64,000 nt of DNA from Streptomyces chrestomyceticus JCM 4735 (lineage in GTDB: Bacteria; Actinomycetota; Actinomycetes; Streptomycetales; Streptomycetaceae). The notes beneath the pieces are model-generated. The model saw only the letters and a list, made by a program, of their open reading frames with translations. It ran no database searches and was not told the DNA's origin. Shown one piece after another: positions 29,284-38,649 of the stretch. The DNA is taken from contig NZ_BHZC01000001.1 in the NCBI RefSeq assembly GCF_003865135.1, forward strand, positions 2,790,001-2,854,000. Direction: 5' to 3'. Within the stretch, counting starts at the first letter, position 1; every line of letters begins with the position of its first letter. A program made the translations under genes and the position numbers.

Positions 29284-30384
29284 CTACTGCCGCCCCTCCT
29301 CGTACTGCCGCAGCCGGTCCAGATCGATCATGCTCGTGTCGAAGAGGCTGGTCTCGTCGAGCGCGGCGGGCTGCGCCGCCCGGCCCGCGGCGTCCTGCCC
29401 CGGCGACTGGGGCTGCTGGAGGTAGGCCGCGTTCGGGTCGTAGGACTGCTGGTGCGGGTGCTGCTGCGCCTGCGGGTCCTGCCAGCCGTAGCCGTACGGG
29501 TCCTGCTGCGCGTACGGGGCCTGCTGGTAGCCGTAGACGTCCTGCTGCTGGTAGCCCGGGGCGGTGTAGTCGGCGTAGTGGTCCTGCTGGGCCACGGGCT
29601 GGGCCTGCGGCGGCACGGCGGGCTGCGGCGGGGCGTGCGGCTGTGGCGGTACGGGGTCGGCCAGCTCGGCGAGCCCGGCCAGGTACTCGGCGTCGCCGGT
29701 GTGGCCCGGGTGGTGCCCGTCGGCCGGTGCGGCGAGGCTGCCCAGCTCGTCCGTCGGGCGGGCGCCCTGGAGCTTGAGCCGGCCGCGGCCGACGGCCTCC
29801 AGGGTCTTGGTGAGGACGGCTTCGAAGGCGCCGAACTTGGCGTCCACGTAGCGGTCGGCCCGCTCCTTGAGCGTCTGCGGGTCGGCGCTGTGCTCGGGGG
29901 CCTGGATGCCGTCCTCGTCCAGGTGGCCGTCCTCGCCCGGCGCGCGGCCCAGCAGCTTCTCTCGGCCGCGGTCGACCGAGCCGATGGTCTTGGTGAGGAC
30001 GACCTCGAAGTTGGCCAGTTTGCTGTCCACGTAGTCGTCCGCCTCGGCGCGGACCTCCTCGGCCTCGCGGCGGGCCTCGGCCAGGATGCGGTCGGCCTCG
30101 GCCTGGGACTGCCGGGCGACCTCGGTGTCGGAGATCAGCGAGCCGCGGTGGGCGTTGGCGGACTCGATGATCCGCTCCGCCTCGGCACGGGCCTCCTCGA
30201 CCATCTGCGCACGGTCGCCGAGCACCTCCTGGGCCTGCGCGAGCGACCCGGGCAGCGCGGCCCGCACCTCCTCCAGCATGGCGAGCAGCTCGGCGCGGTT
30301 GACCACGCACGAGGCCGACATGGGCATGGACCGGGCGCTGCCGACGGTCCGGACGATCTCGTCGAGCTTTTTCTGCACGTCCAC
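29284..30384 (-). CDS. DivIVA-like coiled-coil protein (cell division initiation family)
   Basis: A 366-residue cytoplasmic protein. From GTG 30384 it reads MDVQKKLDEIVRTVGSARSM; an alternative GTG at 30459 adds 25 residues. Residues 1-190 form coiled coil with DivIVA/ATP-synthase-B-like heptads (EEARAEAERIIESANAHRG, DEADDYVDSKL-type segments that occur twice: VDSKLANFEVVLTKTIGSV and VDAKFGAFEAVLTKTLEAV). The last third is Gln/Tyr/Pro-rich, with repeated YGYQQ and DPYGYG motifs. It may act in polar growth or membrane-associated scaffolding; the function is not known to me. Confidence 0.8.
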   Translation of the reverse strand: MDVQKKLDEIVRTVGSARSMPMSASCVVNRAELLAMLEEVRAALPGSLAQAQEVLGDRAQMVEEARAEAERIIESANAHRGSLISDTEVARQSQAEADRILAEARREAEEVRAEADDYVDSKLANFEVVLTKTIGSVDRGREKLLGRAPGEDGHLDEDGIQAPEHSADPQTLKERADRYVDAKFGAFEAVLTKTLEAVGRGRLKLQGARPTDELGSLAAPADGHHPGHTGDAEYLAGLAELADPVPPQPHAPPQPAVPPQAQPVAQQDHYADYTAPGYQQQDVYGYQQAPYAQQDPYGYGWQDPQAQQHPHQQSYDPNAAYLQQPQSPGQDAAGRAAQPAALDETSLFDTSMIDLDRLRQYEEGRQ

Positions 30385-30481
30385 CTTGGACTCGCCACTC
30401 TCCGGGTCGGTACGACGGAACGGGGACGACTGTACGTCCACAGCGCCCCGCGCCGACACCTGCTGACGGAAGGTCAGGCCG

Positions 30482-30991
30482 TCACTCGCTGCCGAGCCGC
30501 TTGGTCAGCTCCTCCAGGACGAAGGGCGGCACGAGGTGCGAGACGTCGCCGCCCCAGGCCGCGACCTCCTTGACCAGGCTGGAGGAGAGGAAGCTGTAGG
30601 TGGGGCTGGTGGGGATGAAGAGGGTCTCGATGCCGGAGAGGCCGTTGTTCATCTGGGCCATCTGCAGCTCGTAGTCGAAGTCGCTGACCGCCCGCAGCCC
30701 CTTGACGATGGCGGGGATGTCGCGCTGCTTGCAGAAGTCGACGAGCAGGCCGTGGAAGGACTCGACCTGGACGTTGCCGTACTCGGCGGTGGCACGGCGG
30801 ATCAGGTCGATCCGCTCGTCGACCGAGAACAGGCCCTTCTTGGCCTGGTTGATCATCACGGTGACGTGCACGACGTCGTAGAGCCTGGAGGCCCGGGCAA
30901 TGATGTCCAGATGCCCGTTGGTGATGGGGTCGAACGACCCCGGACAGACTGCGCGGCGCAACTGAGGTTCCTCGCTCTCCGGTCCGGTCAT
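30482..30991 (-). CDS. coaD: Phosphopantetheine adenylyltransferase
   Basis: Penultimate enzyme of coenzyme A synthesis, joining 4'-phosphopantetheine to AMP. The 169-residue protein has the nucleotidyltransferase motif CPGSFDPITNGHLDII at the N-terminus and the ISSS-equivalent YSFLSSSLVKEVAAWGGD near the C-terminus. Its ATG (30991) overlaps the rsmD stop by four bases (ATGA), so translation is coupled to rsmD. Confidence 0.96.
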   Translation of the reverse strand: MTGPESEEPQLRRAVCPGSFDPITNGHLDIIARASRLYDVVHVTVMINQAKKGLFSVDERIDLIRRATAEYGNVQVESFHGLLVDFCKQRDIPAIVKGLRAVSDFDYELQMAQMNNGLSGIETLFIPTSPTYSFLSSSLVKEVAAWGGDVSHLVPPFVLEELTKRLGSE

Positions 30992-31572
30992 GACGCGTTG
31001 TCGCACGTCGAAGCGGCGCGACCGTACCAAAGCGTCCCCTCGCCGTAGCGCCGGGACCGAATGGCCCCGAACCCGGCCGGCCAGGGGAACGGACCGCCTC
31101 TGGTGCTCCGCTCCACGGTGACGAGTGCCTCCTCGGCGCACCAGCCCCGCCGGTGGAGTGTGAGCAGGATCTCCTCAAGATCGCCGTCGGTGACGGCGTA
31201 CGGCGGGTCGAGGAAGAGCACGTCGTACGGCGCGTCCGGGGCCGGTCCGGCGACCACCTGCTCGGCCTTGCCGGCGCGCACCTCGGCGCCCGGCAGACCG
31301 ACGGTGCGGACGTTGTCCCTGATGGTGCGGACGGCGCGGGCGTCGGCCTCGACCAGCAGGACGTGCGCGGCGCCGCGGGACAGCGCCTCCAGGCCCACGG
31401 CGCCGGAGCCGCCGTACAGGTCGAGCACCCGGGCGCCGGACAGCGTGCCGTCCAGCGACTCCCAGGTGGAGAACAGGCCCTCGCGCGCCCGGTCGGAGGT
31501 GGGGCGGGTGCCGTTGCCGGGGGGCACGGCCAGGCGCCGGCCGCCGGCGATGCCGGCGATCACGCGGGTCAT
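30988..31572 (-). CDS. rsmD: 16S rRNA (guanine966-N2)-methyltransferase RsmD
   Basis: A 194-residue SAM-dependent methyltransferase. It begins MTRVIAGIAGGRRLAVP at ATG 31572 behind GAAGGA. SAM motif I is VLDLYGGSGAVGLEALSRGA, and the catalytic motif is DPPY (FLDPPYAVTDGDL). It is followed by coaD with overlapping stop and start, the usual rsmD-coaD pair. Confidence 0.95.
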   Translation of the reverse strand: MTRVIAGIAGGRRLAVPPGNGTRPTSDRAREGLFSTWESLDGTLSGARVLDLYGGSGAVGLEALSRGAAHVLLVEADARAVRTIRDNVRTVGLPGAEVRAGKAEQVVAGPAPDAPYDVLFLDPPYAVTDGDLEEILLTLHRRGWCAEEALVTVERSTRGGPFPWPAGFGAIRSRRYGEGTLWYGRAASTCDNAS

Positions 31573-31726
31573 GGGTCTCGGTCCTTCGCGCTGCGGGTGG
31601 GGCGGCCCGCCTGCGCGGACCACTCCCCACGATATGGCGTCGGCCGGGGCGGGGCCGCGCCGCCCGGCCCGGCCTCCCCGGTCGGAGCCTGTGTCATGCC
31701 CCCGGCCGGATCGGCGCCCGTCGCTC

Positions 31727-33943
31727 TCACCCCTTGTCGAGGTACTGCTCGCGCTCGGCGTCCAGCAGGGCCTGGAGGGCGATCCGCAGCTCCGGATAGC
31801 CGGTCAGTTCGGGGTCGGCGGCGACGACCGAGGTGGCTTCCTCCCGGGCGGCCTCGATGACCTGCTCGTCCTCGATGACGGCGAGCATCCGCAGGGACGT
31901 ACGGGCGCCGGACTGGGCCTGGCCGAGGACGTCGCCCTCGCGGCGCTGCTCCAGGTCGATACGGGACAGCTCGAAGCCGTCCAGGGTGCCGGCGACCGCG
32001 GCGAGCCGGGCCCGCGCGGGGCTGGCCTCGGGCATCTCGCTGACCAGCAGGCACAGGCCGGGCGCGGAGCCGCGGCCGACCCGGCCGCGCAACTGGTGCA
32101 ACTGGGAGACGCCGAAGCGGTCCGCGTCCATGATCACCATGGCGGTGGCGTTGGGCACGTTCACCCCGACCTCGATGACGGTGGTGGCCACCAGCGCGTC
32201 CACCTCGCCGGCCGCGAACCGGCGCATCACCGCGTCCTTGTCGTCCGGGTGCATCCGGCCGTGCAGTACCTCGACGCGCAGCCCGGCGAGCGGCCCCTTC
32301 GTCAGTTGCTCGGCGACGTCCAGGACGGCGAGCGGGGGCCGCTTGTCCTCCCCCGCCGCTGCCTCCTCCGCGGACTTCTTCTTGGCGCCCTTGCCCTTCG
32401 GCGCCTCCTCCTCGTCACCGATGCGGGGGCACACCACGTACGCCTGATGGCCGTTCCCGACCTCCTCGCGCACCCGTTCCCAAGCCCGCGCCAGGAAGTG
32501 CGGCTTGTCCTTGGCGGGCACGACATGGCTGGCGATCGGCGAGCGCCCGGCGGGGAGTTGGTCCAGTACGGACGTCTCCAGGTCGCCGAAGACGGTCATC
32601 GCGACCGTACGGGGAATGGGGGTGGCCGTCATGACGAGGAGGTGCGGCGGCTGCTTGCCCTTGCCGCGCAGCGCGTCCCGCTGCTCCACGCCGAAGCGGT
32701 GCTGCTCGTCGACGACGACCAGGCCCAGGTCGTGGAACTGCACCTTGTCCTCGATCAGCGCATGGGTGCCGATGACGATGCCGGCCTCGCCCGTGACGAG
32801 GTCGAGCAGGGCCTGCCGGCGGGCGGCGGCCCCCATCGAGCCCGTCAGCAGCACCACCTTGGTCCCGTGCTCGGCGCCGCCGAGCATGCCCCCTTCGGCC
32901 AGCTCCCCCATCATCTCCGTGATGGACCGGTGGTGCTGCTGGGCGAGCACTTCGGTGGGCGCGAGCATGGCCGCCTGCCCGCCGGTGTCCACGACGGCGA
33001 GCATGGCGCGCAGGGCCACCATGGTTTTTCCGCTGCCCACTTCCCCTTGCAGGAGCCGGTGCATCGGATGGTCCGTCGCCAGGTCGCCGAAGATTTCGCG
33101 GCTGACCTTCTGCTGGCCTTCGGTGAGGGTGAAGGGGAGTTTCGCGTCGAAGGCGTCGAGCAGGCCGCCGGGGGTCAACGGCCGGGGGGTGGCGGGGAGT
33201 TGGGTTTCCGCCATGCGGCGGCGGGCGAGGGCCACCTGGAGGACGAACGCCTCGTCCCACTTGAGCCGGGAGCGGGCGTCCTCGATGTCGGCCTTCGTGC
33301 GGGGGCGGTGGATCTTCTCCAGTGCGTCCGGGAGCGGCAGCAGGGCCCGGCCCGCGCGCAGGGCCTCCGGCAGCGGGTCCAGTGCCTCGCGGGCGCTGGG
33401 CAGCACCGCGTCGACGGCCTTGGTGATCTTCCAGGAGGCCATCTGCTGGCAGGCCGGGTAGATCGGCATGAGGCGGCCCGCGAACGCGTCCACGGCTTCC
33501 TCGCCGGCCTCGGCACCCTCGCCTTCCAGCAGCGCGTACTCGGGGTGGGCCAGTTGCAGCTTGCGGTTGAAGACCGAGACCTTGCCCGCGAACATCGCGC
33601 GGCGGCCGGGCAGCAGGTCCTTGTGCGGTTTGTGGATGCCCTTGCCGAAGAAGACGAGCTGGAGGCGGCCGCTGCCGTCGGTGAGGGTCACTTCCAGGCG
33701 CTGGCCGCGGCCGTTGTTGAACTTCAGCACGCGGGCGTCCGCGACCCGCGCGACGACCGTGACGTGTTCGTCCAGCGGCAGGTCGGAGAGCCGGGTCAGC
33801 TCACCGCGCTCCGCGTATCTGCGCGGATAGTGGTGGAGCAGGTCGCCGACCGTGTGCAGGCCGAGGTGCTCGGCCATCACCTTGGCGGTGGTGCCACCGA
33901 GAATCTTCTTCAGGGGTTCGTCGAGCGCGGACACGATGACCAT
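31727..33943 (-). CDS. recG: ATP-dependent DNA helicase RecG
   Basis: A 738-residue helicase that remodels stalled forks and branched DNA. It has an N-terminal wedge/OB domain (HTVGDLLHHYPRRYAERGEL), Walker A LLQGEVGSGKTMVALRAML near residue 300, DEQHRFGVEQR (the DEQH box), TATPIPRTVAMTVFGD, and the helicase C-terminal block QLRGRVGRGSAPGLCLL. A Lys/Glu-rich insertion (KGKGAKKKSAEEAAAGEDK) interrupts the second helicase domain, common in actinomycetes. ATG start at 33943. The gene upstream on the same strand is the DAK2 protein. Confidence 0.97.
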   Translation of the reverse strand: MVIVSALDEPLKKILGGTTAKVMAEHLGLHTVGDLLHHYPRRYAERGELTRLSDLPLDEHVTVVARVADARVLKFNNGRGQRLEVTLTDGSGRLQLVFFGKGIHKPHKDLLPGRRAMFAGKVSVFNRKLQLAHPEYALLEGEGAEAGEEAVDAFAGRLMPIYPACQQMASWKITKAVDAVLPSAREALDPLPEALRAGRALLPLPDALEKIHRPRTKADIEDARSRLKWDEAFVLQVALARRRMAETQLPATPRPLTPGGLLDAFDAKLPFTLTEGQQKVSREIFGDLATDHPMHRLLQGEVGSGKTMVALRAMLAVVDTGGQAAMLAPTEVLAQQHHRSITEMMGELAEGGMLGGAEHGTKVVLLTGSMGAAARRQALLDLVTGEAGIVIGTHALIEDKVQFHDLGLVVVDEQHRFGVEQRDALRGKGKQPPHLLVMTATPIPRTVAMTVFGDLETSVLDQLPAGRSPIASHVVPAKDKPHFLARAWERVREEVGNGHQAYVVCPRIGDEEEAPKGKGAKKKSAEEAAAGEDKRPPLAVLDVAEQLTKGPLAGLRVEVLHGRMHPDDKDAVMRRFAAGEVDALVATTVIEVGVNVPNATAMVIMDADRFGVSQLHQLRGRVGRGSAPGLCLLVSEMPEASPARARLAAVAGTLDGFELSRIDLEQRREGDVLGQAQSGARTSLRMLAVIEDEQVIEAAREEATSVVAADPELTGYPELRIALQALLDAEREQYLDKG

Positions 33944-34026
33944 TGCACACCACGCCACTGACAACCGGCGGCAGGCCCCGGAATTCCGCCGGGGTGGTAC
34001 GCATTTCCGCACCGCCTTCCAGGGCG

Positions 34027-35775
34027 TTATTCGACGCCGATGAGAAGGGGCGCGCCGCGCTGCCCGCCTTCGTAGACGACGGTGTCCACGGCCAGGTGGC
34101 GTTCCCGTACGTGCCTTTCCAGGCGGTCCGCGAGGGAATCCGGGAAGTCCGCGCCCAGGACGAGCGTCACCATTTCGCCGCCCGCGGAGAGCATCCGGTC
34201 CAGTACGGTCACCGCGGTCTCGGCCAGGTCGGAGCCGATCACCACCACGTCCCCGTCGATCAGCCCGAGGACGTCCCCGGCCTGGCAGACGCCGGCCATC
34301 GTCCAGGACTGCCGTTCGGCGACGGCCAGCTCCGCGTAGCGGGTGGCGCCCGCGGCCGAGGTCATGGCCACCATGTCCTCGTCGAAGCTGCGGGCGGGCT
34401 CGTGCACGGCCAGCGCGGCGATGCCCTGGACGGCGGCGCGGGTGGGGATCAGGGCGACCCGTACGCCTTCGGTACGGGCCTGCTCGGCCGCGGCGGCCGC
34501 CGTGTGCCGCAGTTCGGGGTCGTTGGGCAGCAGCATCACCTCGCGGGCGTTCGCCTGCCGGATGGCCTGCACCAGCTCGCCGCTGGCGGGCGGCTCGCCG
34601 GGGCGTACGGTCACCGGGGTCGCGCCGGCCTCGGCGCACAGGCCGGCGAGCCCGTCGCCCGGCACCACGGCCACCACGGCGCGCGCCGCCGGCTCGGGCG
34701 CGCGGCGGCGGGCGCCCCGGCCGCCGCCGTCCGGTGTCCCGAAGTGGGTGATGCGGATGCGGTACGGGCGGCCCGCCTCGATGCCCGCCTCGACGGCGGC
34801 GCCGGCGTCGTCCACGTGGACGTGCACGTTCCACAGGCCGTCGCCGCCGACGACCACCAGGGAGTCGCCGAGGGCGTCCAGGCGGGTGCGGAGCCGGGCC
34901 ACGGCGGCGTCGTCGGCCTCCAGGAGGTAGATCACTTCGAAGGCGGGGCCGTCCGGGTCGGCTTCGTCCCCGTGCCGCCCCTCGGGGCCGGACCCGTTCC
35001 CCTCCGCCGCCGGACAGCCGCCCGCCACCGGTACGGGAGCGTCCGGCCGTACGGTGATCGCCGCCGTCGGCACCTCCCCTGAGAGCGCCCCGGCCAGCGC
35101 GCCCAGCAGGGCGACCAGGCCGCAGCCTCCCGCGTCCACGACGCCCGCCCGGCCCAGGACCGCCAGTTGCCCCGGCGTCGCGTCCAGGGCCGTACGTGCT
35201 CCCTCGTACGCGGCCCGCGCCACGGCTGCCGGGGTCCCGTCGGCCCGCTCGGCCGCCTGTGCGGCCGCGGTGGCGACCGTGAGGACCGTGCCCTCGACGG
35301 GGTGCGCCACCGCCTCGTACGTCGATTCGGCCGCGCGCCGCAGGGCCTGCTTCAGCACCGCCGCCGGACCGCCGGGCCCGGACCCGGCCGTACCCCCGTC
35401 CCCGTCCCCCAGGATCTCCGCCATCCCGCGCAGCAACTGCGCGAGGATCGTCCCGGAATTGCCGTGGGCCCCGATCAGGGCCCCGTGGGCCATGGCGCCG
35501 ACGGCGTCGGCCAGGTCCGGTGCGGTGCCCGAGGCGCCGTGCCCGTCGAAGGCGGCCTCGACCGCGCGGGCCGCGGACTCCACGGTCAGGTACAGGTTGG
35601 TGCCGGTGTCGCCGTCGGCCACGGGGTAGACGTTGATCGCGTCGATCCGCTCGCGCTCGCGGCCCAGGGCCTGGAGCGCGAGGGCGCACCAGGTACGTAC
35701 CGCATCGGCGTCGAGCGGGTGCGGCACCGTTCGTCCTCCTCGGCCAGCGGCCCTCGGCGGGCTCGGCTCGGTCAT
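34027..35775 (-). CDS. DAK2 (DhaL-like) domain protein, FakA-type
   Basis: A 582-residue protein joining an N-terminal DhaL kinase-like domain (INVYPVADGDTGTNLYLT, GAHGNSGTILAQLLRGMAE, GVVDAGGCGL) to a C-terminal part like the Firmicute fatty-acid kinase subunit FakA/YloV. A central Gly/Arg/Pro-rich linker includes GGGRGARRRAPEPAAR. FakA homologues phosphorylate FakB-bound fatty acids; whether the actinobacterial protein does is not shown. ATG 35775 is preferred to GTG 35784. It sits next to recG as in many Gram-positive bacteria, with rpmB divergent. Confidence 0.85.
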   Translation of the reverse strand: MTEPSPPRAAGRGGRTVPHPLDADAVRTWCALALQALGRERERIDAINVYPVADGDTGTNLYLTVESAARAVEAAFDGHGASGTAPDLADAVGAMAHGALIGAHGNSGTILAQLLRGMAEILGDGDGGTAGSGPGGPAAVLKQALRRAAESTYEAVAHPVEGTVLTVATAAAQAAERADGTPAAVARAAYEGARTALDATPGQLAVLGRAGVVDAGGCGLVALLGALAGALSGEVPTAAITVRPDAPVPVAGGCPAAEGNGSGPEGRHGDEADPDGPAFEVIYLLEADDAAVARLRTRLDALGDSLVVVGGDGLWNVHVHVDDAGAAVEAGIEAGRPYRIRITHFGTPDGGGRGARRRAPEPAARAVVAVVPGDGLAGLCAEAGATPVTVRPGEPPASGELVQAIRQANAREVMLLPNDPELRHTAAAAAEQARTEGVRVALIPTRAAVQGIAALAVHEPARSFDEDMVAMTSAAGATRYAELAVAERQSWTMAGVCQAGDVLGLIDGDVVVIGSDLAETAVTVLDRMLSAGGEMVTLVLGADFPDSLADRLERHVRERHLAVDTVVYEGGQRGAPLLIGVE

Positions 35776-35882
35776 GCGATCCACCGCACAGTAGTGGCGC
35801 GGGGGCCCGGCGGCGGGGCGGGGGCCGGGGCGCTCATGGTAGTTTCGTTCTACGGGAGCGGTCGTTGTATGCTGCTCCGGTT

Positions 35883-35900
35883 GCCCGATGCGAATCGGGC
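35883..35900 (+). other. Hairpin with GCGA tetraloop in rpmB leader region
   Basis: GCCCGAT-GCGA-ATCGGGC forms a perfect 7-bp stem capped by a GNRA loop, 89 bases before rpmB. A second copy of GCGAATCGGG (35918-35927) follows and could pair with the stem as an alternative. It may be a leader control element. Confidence 0.4.
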
Positions 35901-35988
35901 CATTCCTCTCCTGGCGAATCGGGTCGGTTCAATGCACTCCGCTCGTCGGGATTCACCGTAAGTGCATCTGAAGTCTTTGGAGTGACCC

Positions 35989-36174
35989 GTGGCTGCCAAC
36001 TGCGACGTCTGCGGCAAGGGGCCGGGCTTCGGCAAGAGCGTTTCCCACTCGCACCGCCGTACCAACCGTCGTTGGAACCCCAACATCCAGACGGTGCGCG
36101 CGGTCATCGGGCGCACGCCGAAGCGGCTCAACGTCTGCACCTCGTGCATCAAGGCCGGCAAGGTCTCGCGCTGA
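35989..36174 (+). CDS. rpmB: 50S ribosomal protein L28
   Basis: A 61-residue protein, GTG start at 35989 behind GGAG. It has [20 protein letters not shown] at the start and CTSCIKAGK near the end; the four Cys mark the zinc-binding form. Streptomyces usually carry more than one L28 gene, the Cys-free form being the zinc-starvation one. A strong terminator follows. Confidence 0.96.
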   Translation: MAANCDVCGKGPGFGKSVSHSHRRTNRRWNPNIQTVRAVIGRTPKRLNVCTSCIKAGKVSR

Positions 36175-36210
36175 CGTCCTAGTCGTAGCGCAGCCCCGCC
36201 GGTTGCCTGA

Positions 36211-36241
36211 AAGCCGGTCCACCTCGGTGGACCGGCTTTTT
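36211..36241. terminator. Intrinsic terminator of rpmB
   Basis: AAGCCGGTCCACC pairs exactly with GGTGGACCGGCTT across a short loop, and a TTT run follows at 36239-36241. It sits 37 bases after the rpmB stop and also faces the convergent thiD. Confidence 0.9.
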
Positions 36242-36300
36242 GCCGTACCCGGAGGCCGGTACGCCGGGAGCCCGGGAGGGGCGCGCACCGGGCACGCGCC

Positions 36301-37092
36301 CTAGTTCCGCATCCGCCACCCGTGATCCACCGGCCCGATCCCCGCGCCCAGCCGGAAGCCGCCCGCGATGGCGCCGGTCACGTACTCCTTGGCCGCCGCC
36401 ACGGCCTCCGGGACCGTGTCCCCCAGCGCGAGCCGGGCGGCGACGGCGCTGGCCAGGGTGCAGCCGGTGCCGTGGGTGTGCCGGTTGTCGTGCCGCGGGG
36501 CGCGCAGCCAGTGTTCCTCGGCGCCGTCGGTGAGCAGGTCGACGGCGTCGCCCTCCAGGTGGCCGCCCTTGATCAGCGCCCAGCGCGGGCCGAAGCCGAG
36601 GACCGCGGCGGCGGCGCGCGGCAGATCGGCCTCGTCCCGTACCCGTACGCCGGTGAGCTGGGTCACTTCGTCGAGGTTGGGGGTGGCGAGGGTGGCTGTC
36701 GGCAGCAGCTTGGTGCGGACGGCGTCCAGCGCCGAGGCGGCCAGCAGGGCGTCGCCGTGCTTGGAGACGCCGACCGGGTCGACGACGACCGGCGCGGACA
36801 CCCCGGCGAGCAGGGCGGCGACGGTCTCGACCAGTTCGGGTGAGGACAGCATCCCGGTCTTGACCGCCTGGACGCCGATGTCGTCGACGACGCTGCGGAA
36901 CTGGGCCCGGACGGCTTCGGCGGGCAGTTCCCACGCGCCCTGCACGCCGAGCGAGTTCTGCGCGGTGACGGCGGTCAGCACGCTCATGCCGTGCGTGCCG
37001 AGCGCCAGCATCGTCTTCAGGTCGGCCTGGATGCCCGCGCCGCCGCCGGAGTCGGACCCGGCGACGGTCAGGACGCGTGGAGGTGTGCGCAT
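36301..37092 (-). CDS. thiD: Hydroxymethylpyrimidine/phosphomethylpyrimidine kinase
   Basis: A 263-residue ribokinase-fold enzyme making HMP diphosphate for thiamine synthesis. It begins [20 protein letters not shown] (substrate and phosphate loop), and has [13 protein letters not shown] and the C-terminal catalytic motif [23 protein letters not shown] start at 37092. It lies on the same strand as thiL, about 125 bases downstream of it. Confidence 0.96.
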   Translation of the reverse strand: MRTPPRVLTVAGSDSGGGAGIQADLKTMLALGTHGMSVLTAVTAQNSLGVQGAWELPAEAVRAQFRSVVDDIGVQAVKTGMLSSPELVETVAALLAGVSAPVVVDPVGVSKHGDALLAASALDAVRTKLLPTATLATPNLDEVTQLTGVRVRDEADLPRAAAAVLGFGPRWALIKGGHLEGDAVDLLTDGAEEHWLRAPRHDNRHTHGTGCTLASAVAARLALGDTVPEAVAAAKEYVTGAIAGGFRLGAGIGPVDHGWRMRN

Positions 37093-37216
37093 ACCGGCGA
37101 ATCTACCGGGGCGCGGTGCGGGGGCTGCCCGCGGTCCCTGAGGCGCGGACCGGCCCCGCGGTTCCCCGCGCGAAGCCCCTGCCTGCGGTCCCCGAGGCGC
37201 TGAACAGGCCCGTGCC

Positions 37217-38197
37217 TCAGGCGCCCGCCTGCTCGCCGTCCTCGTCCCCGCCGAAGTGGTCCCAGCCCGCGCTGGACCAGGGTGCGCCGTCCACCGTGAC
37301 CTGCGGCAGCGCCGACGGGTGCAGCACCTCGCCGATCACCTTCCAGCGGGCGGGCAGTTTCACGTCGGGCGGGAACGTCGCCACGATGGCGTGGTCCTCG
37401 CCCCCGTTGAGCACCCACTGCATCGGGTCCACGCCGACCGCCGTACCGATGTCGGACATCTGCGAGGGGATGTCGATCTGGCCCGAGCGCAGGTCGATCC
37501 GGACCTTGCTGGCCTCGGCGATGTGGCCCAGGTCGGCGACCAGGCCGTCGCTGACGTCCGTCATGGCGGTGGCGCCGAGACCGGCCGCCGCGGGGCCCGC
37601 GTGGTACGGGGGTTCGGGGCGGCGGTGCGCCTCCACGAAGGCGCGCGGGGAGCGGAAGCCCCGGGTGAGGACCGCGTAGCCGGCCGCCGACCAGCCGAGC
37701 CAGCCGGTGACGGCGACGACGTCGCCCGGCTGGGCACCGGATCGGGTGACCGGTTCCTGGTTGCGCAGGTCACCCAGGGCGGTGATGGCGACGGTGATCG
37801 TGTCACCGCGTACGACATCGCCGCCGACCACGGCGGCGCCCGCCACCTGGCACTCGTCGCGCAGCCCGTCCATCAGCTCGGTCGCCCAGGTCGCGGGCAG
37901 TTCGGCGGGCACGACCAGGCCGAGCAGGATGGCGGTGGGCACCGCTCCCATGGCGGCGATGTCGGCCAGGTTCTGCGCGGCGGCCTTGCGGCCCACGTCG
38001 TAGGCGGTGGACCAGTCGCGGCGGAAGTGCCGCCCTTCGAGGAGGACGTCGGTGCTGGCCACGACCCTGCGGTCGGGCGCGGTGACCACCGCGGCGTCGT
38101 CGCCCGGACCGATCCGTACGGCCGGGGTGGCGGTGAGCCGGGAGGTCAGCTCCCTGATCAGCCCGAACTCTCCCAGCTCGCCCACGGTGCCCTTCAT
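37217..38197 (-). CDS. thiL: Thiamine-monophosphate kinase
   Basis: A 326-residue enzyme converting TMP to the cofactor TPP. It begins [20 protein letters not shown] at ATG 38197 behind GAAGGG. The motifs are [42 protein letters not shown], and [18 protein letters not shown] with [12 protein letters not shown]. It forms a thiamine pair with thiD. No TPP riboswitch is visible upstream. Confidence 0.96.
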   Translation of the reverse strand: MKGTVGELGEFGLIRELTSRLTATPAVRIGPGDDAAVVTAPDRRVVASTDVLLEGRHFRRDWSTAYDVGRKAAAQNLADIAAMGAVPTAILLGLVVPAELPATWATELMDGLRDECQVAGAAVVGGDVVRGDTITVAITALGDLRNQEPVTRSGAQPGDVVAVTGWLGWSAAGYAVLTRGFRSPRAFVEAHRRPEPPYHAGPAAAGLGATAMTDVSDGLVADLGHIAEASKVRIDLRSGQIDIPSQMSDIGTAVGVDPMQWVLNGGEDHAIVATFPPDVKLPARWKVIGEVLHPSALPQVTVDGAPWSSAGWDHFGGDEDGEQAGA

Positions 38198-38406
38198 GCT
38201 GCTGCCCTTCCGATGCGTACGGACCATCCGTACTGCGCTGCCGATCCGTACTCCGTCGCCTCGGGTCCGGCCCCCGCTCCCCCGGGGCGGCCGGTCCCCG
38301 CGCCGCGCGTCGCGTTCCCCGCCCGGGTCTCCCCGGCGCGCGCGCCGACGCGGTACCGTGGCGTCCCTTCTTCCCACATGATCCTCGAAGCCGCCCTGGA
38401 GGTCCC

Positions 38407-38640
38407 GTGGTACAGGCGTACATCCTGATCCAGACCGAGGTGGGCAAGGCGTCGGCCGTGGCGGAAGTGATCGCCAAGATCCCCGGCGTGATCCAGGCCG
38501 AGGACGTCACCGGCCCGTACGACGTGATCGTGCGGGCCCAGGCCGACACGGTCGACGAACTCGGCCGCATGGTGGTCGCCAAGGTTCAGCAGGTGGACGG
38601 CATCACCCGCACCCTGACCTGCCCGGTGGTCCATCTCTAG
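38407..38640 (+). CDS. Stand-alone Lrp/AsnC ligand-binding (RAM) domain protein
   Basis: A 77-residue protein starting at GTG 38407. It consists only of the effector-binding half of Lrp/AsnC regulators (MVQAYILIQTEVGKASAV, GPYDVIVRAQADTVDEL) and has no helix-turn-helix. Such proteins form ring-shaped multimers binding amino acids or other small molecules and may modulate full-length Lrp proteins. It is divergent from thiL and nine bases before the lipoprotein gene. Confidence 0.9.
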   Translation: MVQAYILIQTEVGKASAVAEVIAKIPGVIQAEDVTGPYDVIVRAQADTVDELGRMVVAKVQQVDGITRTLTCPVVHL

Positions 38641-38649
38641 CTCCCCCGT

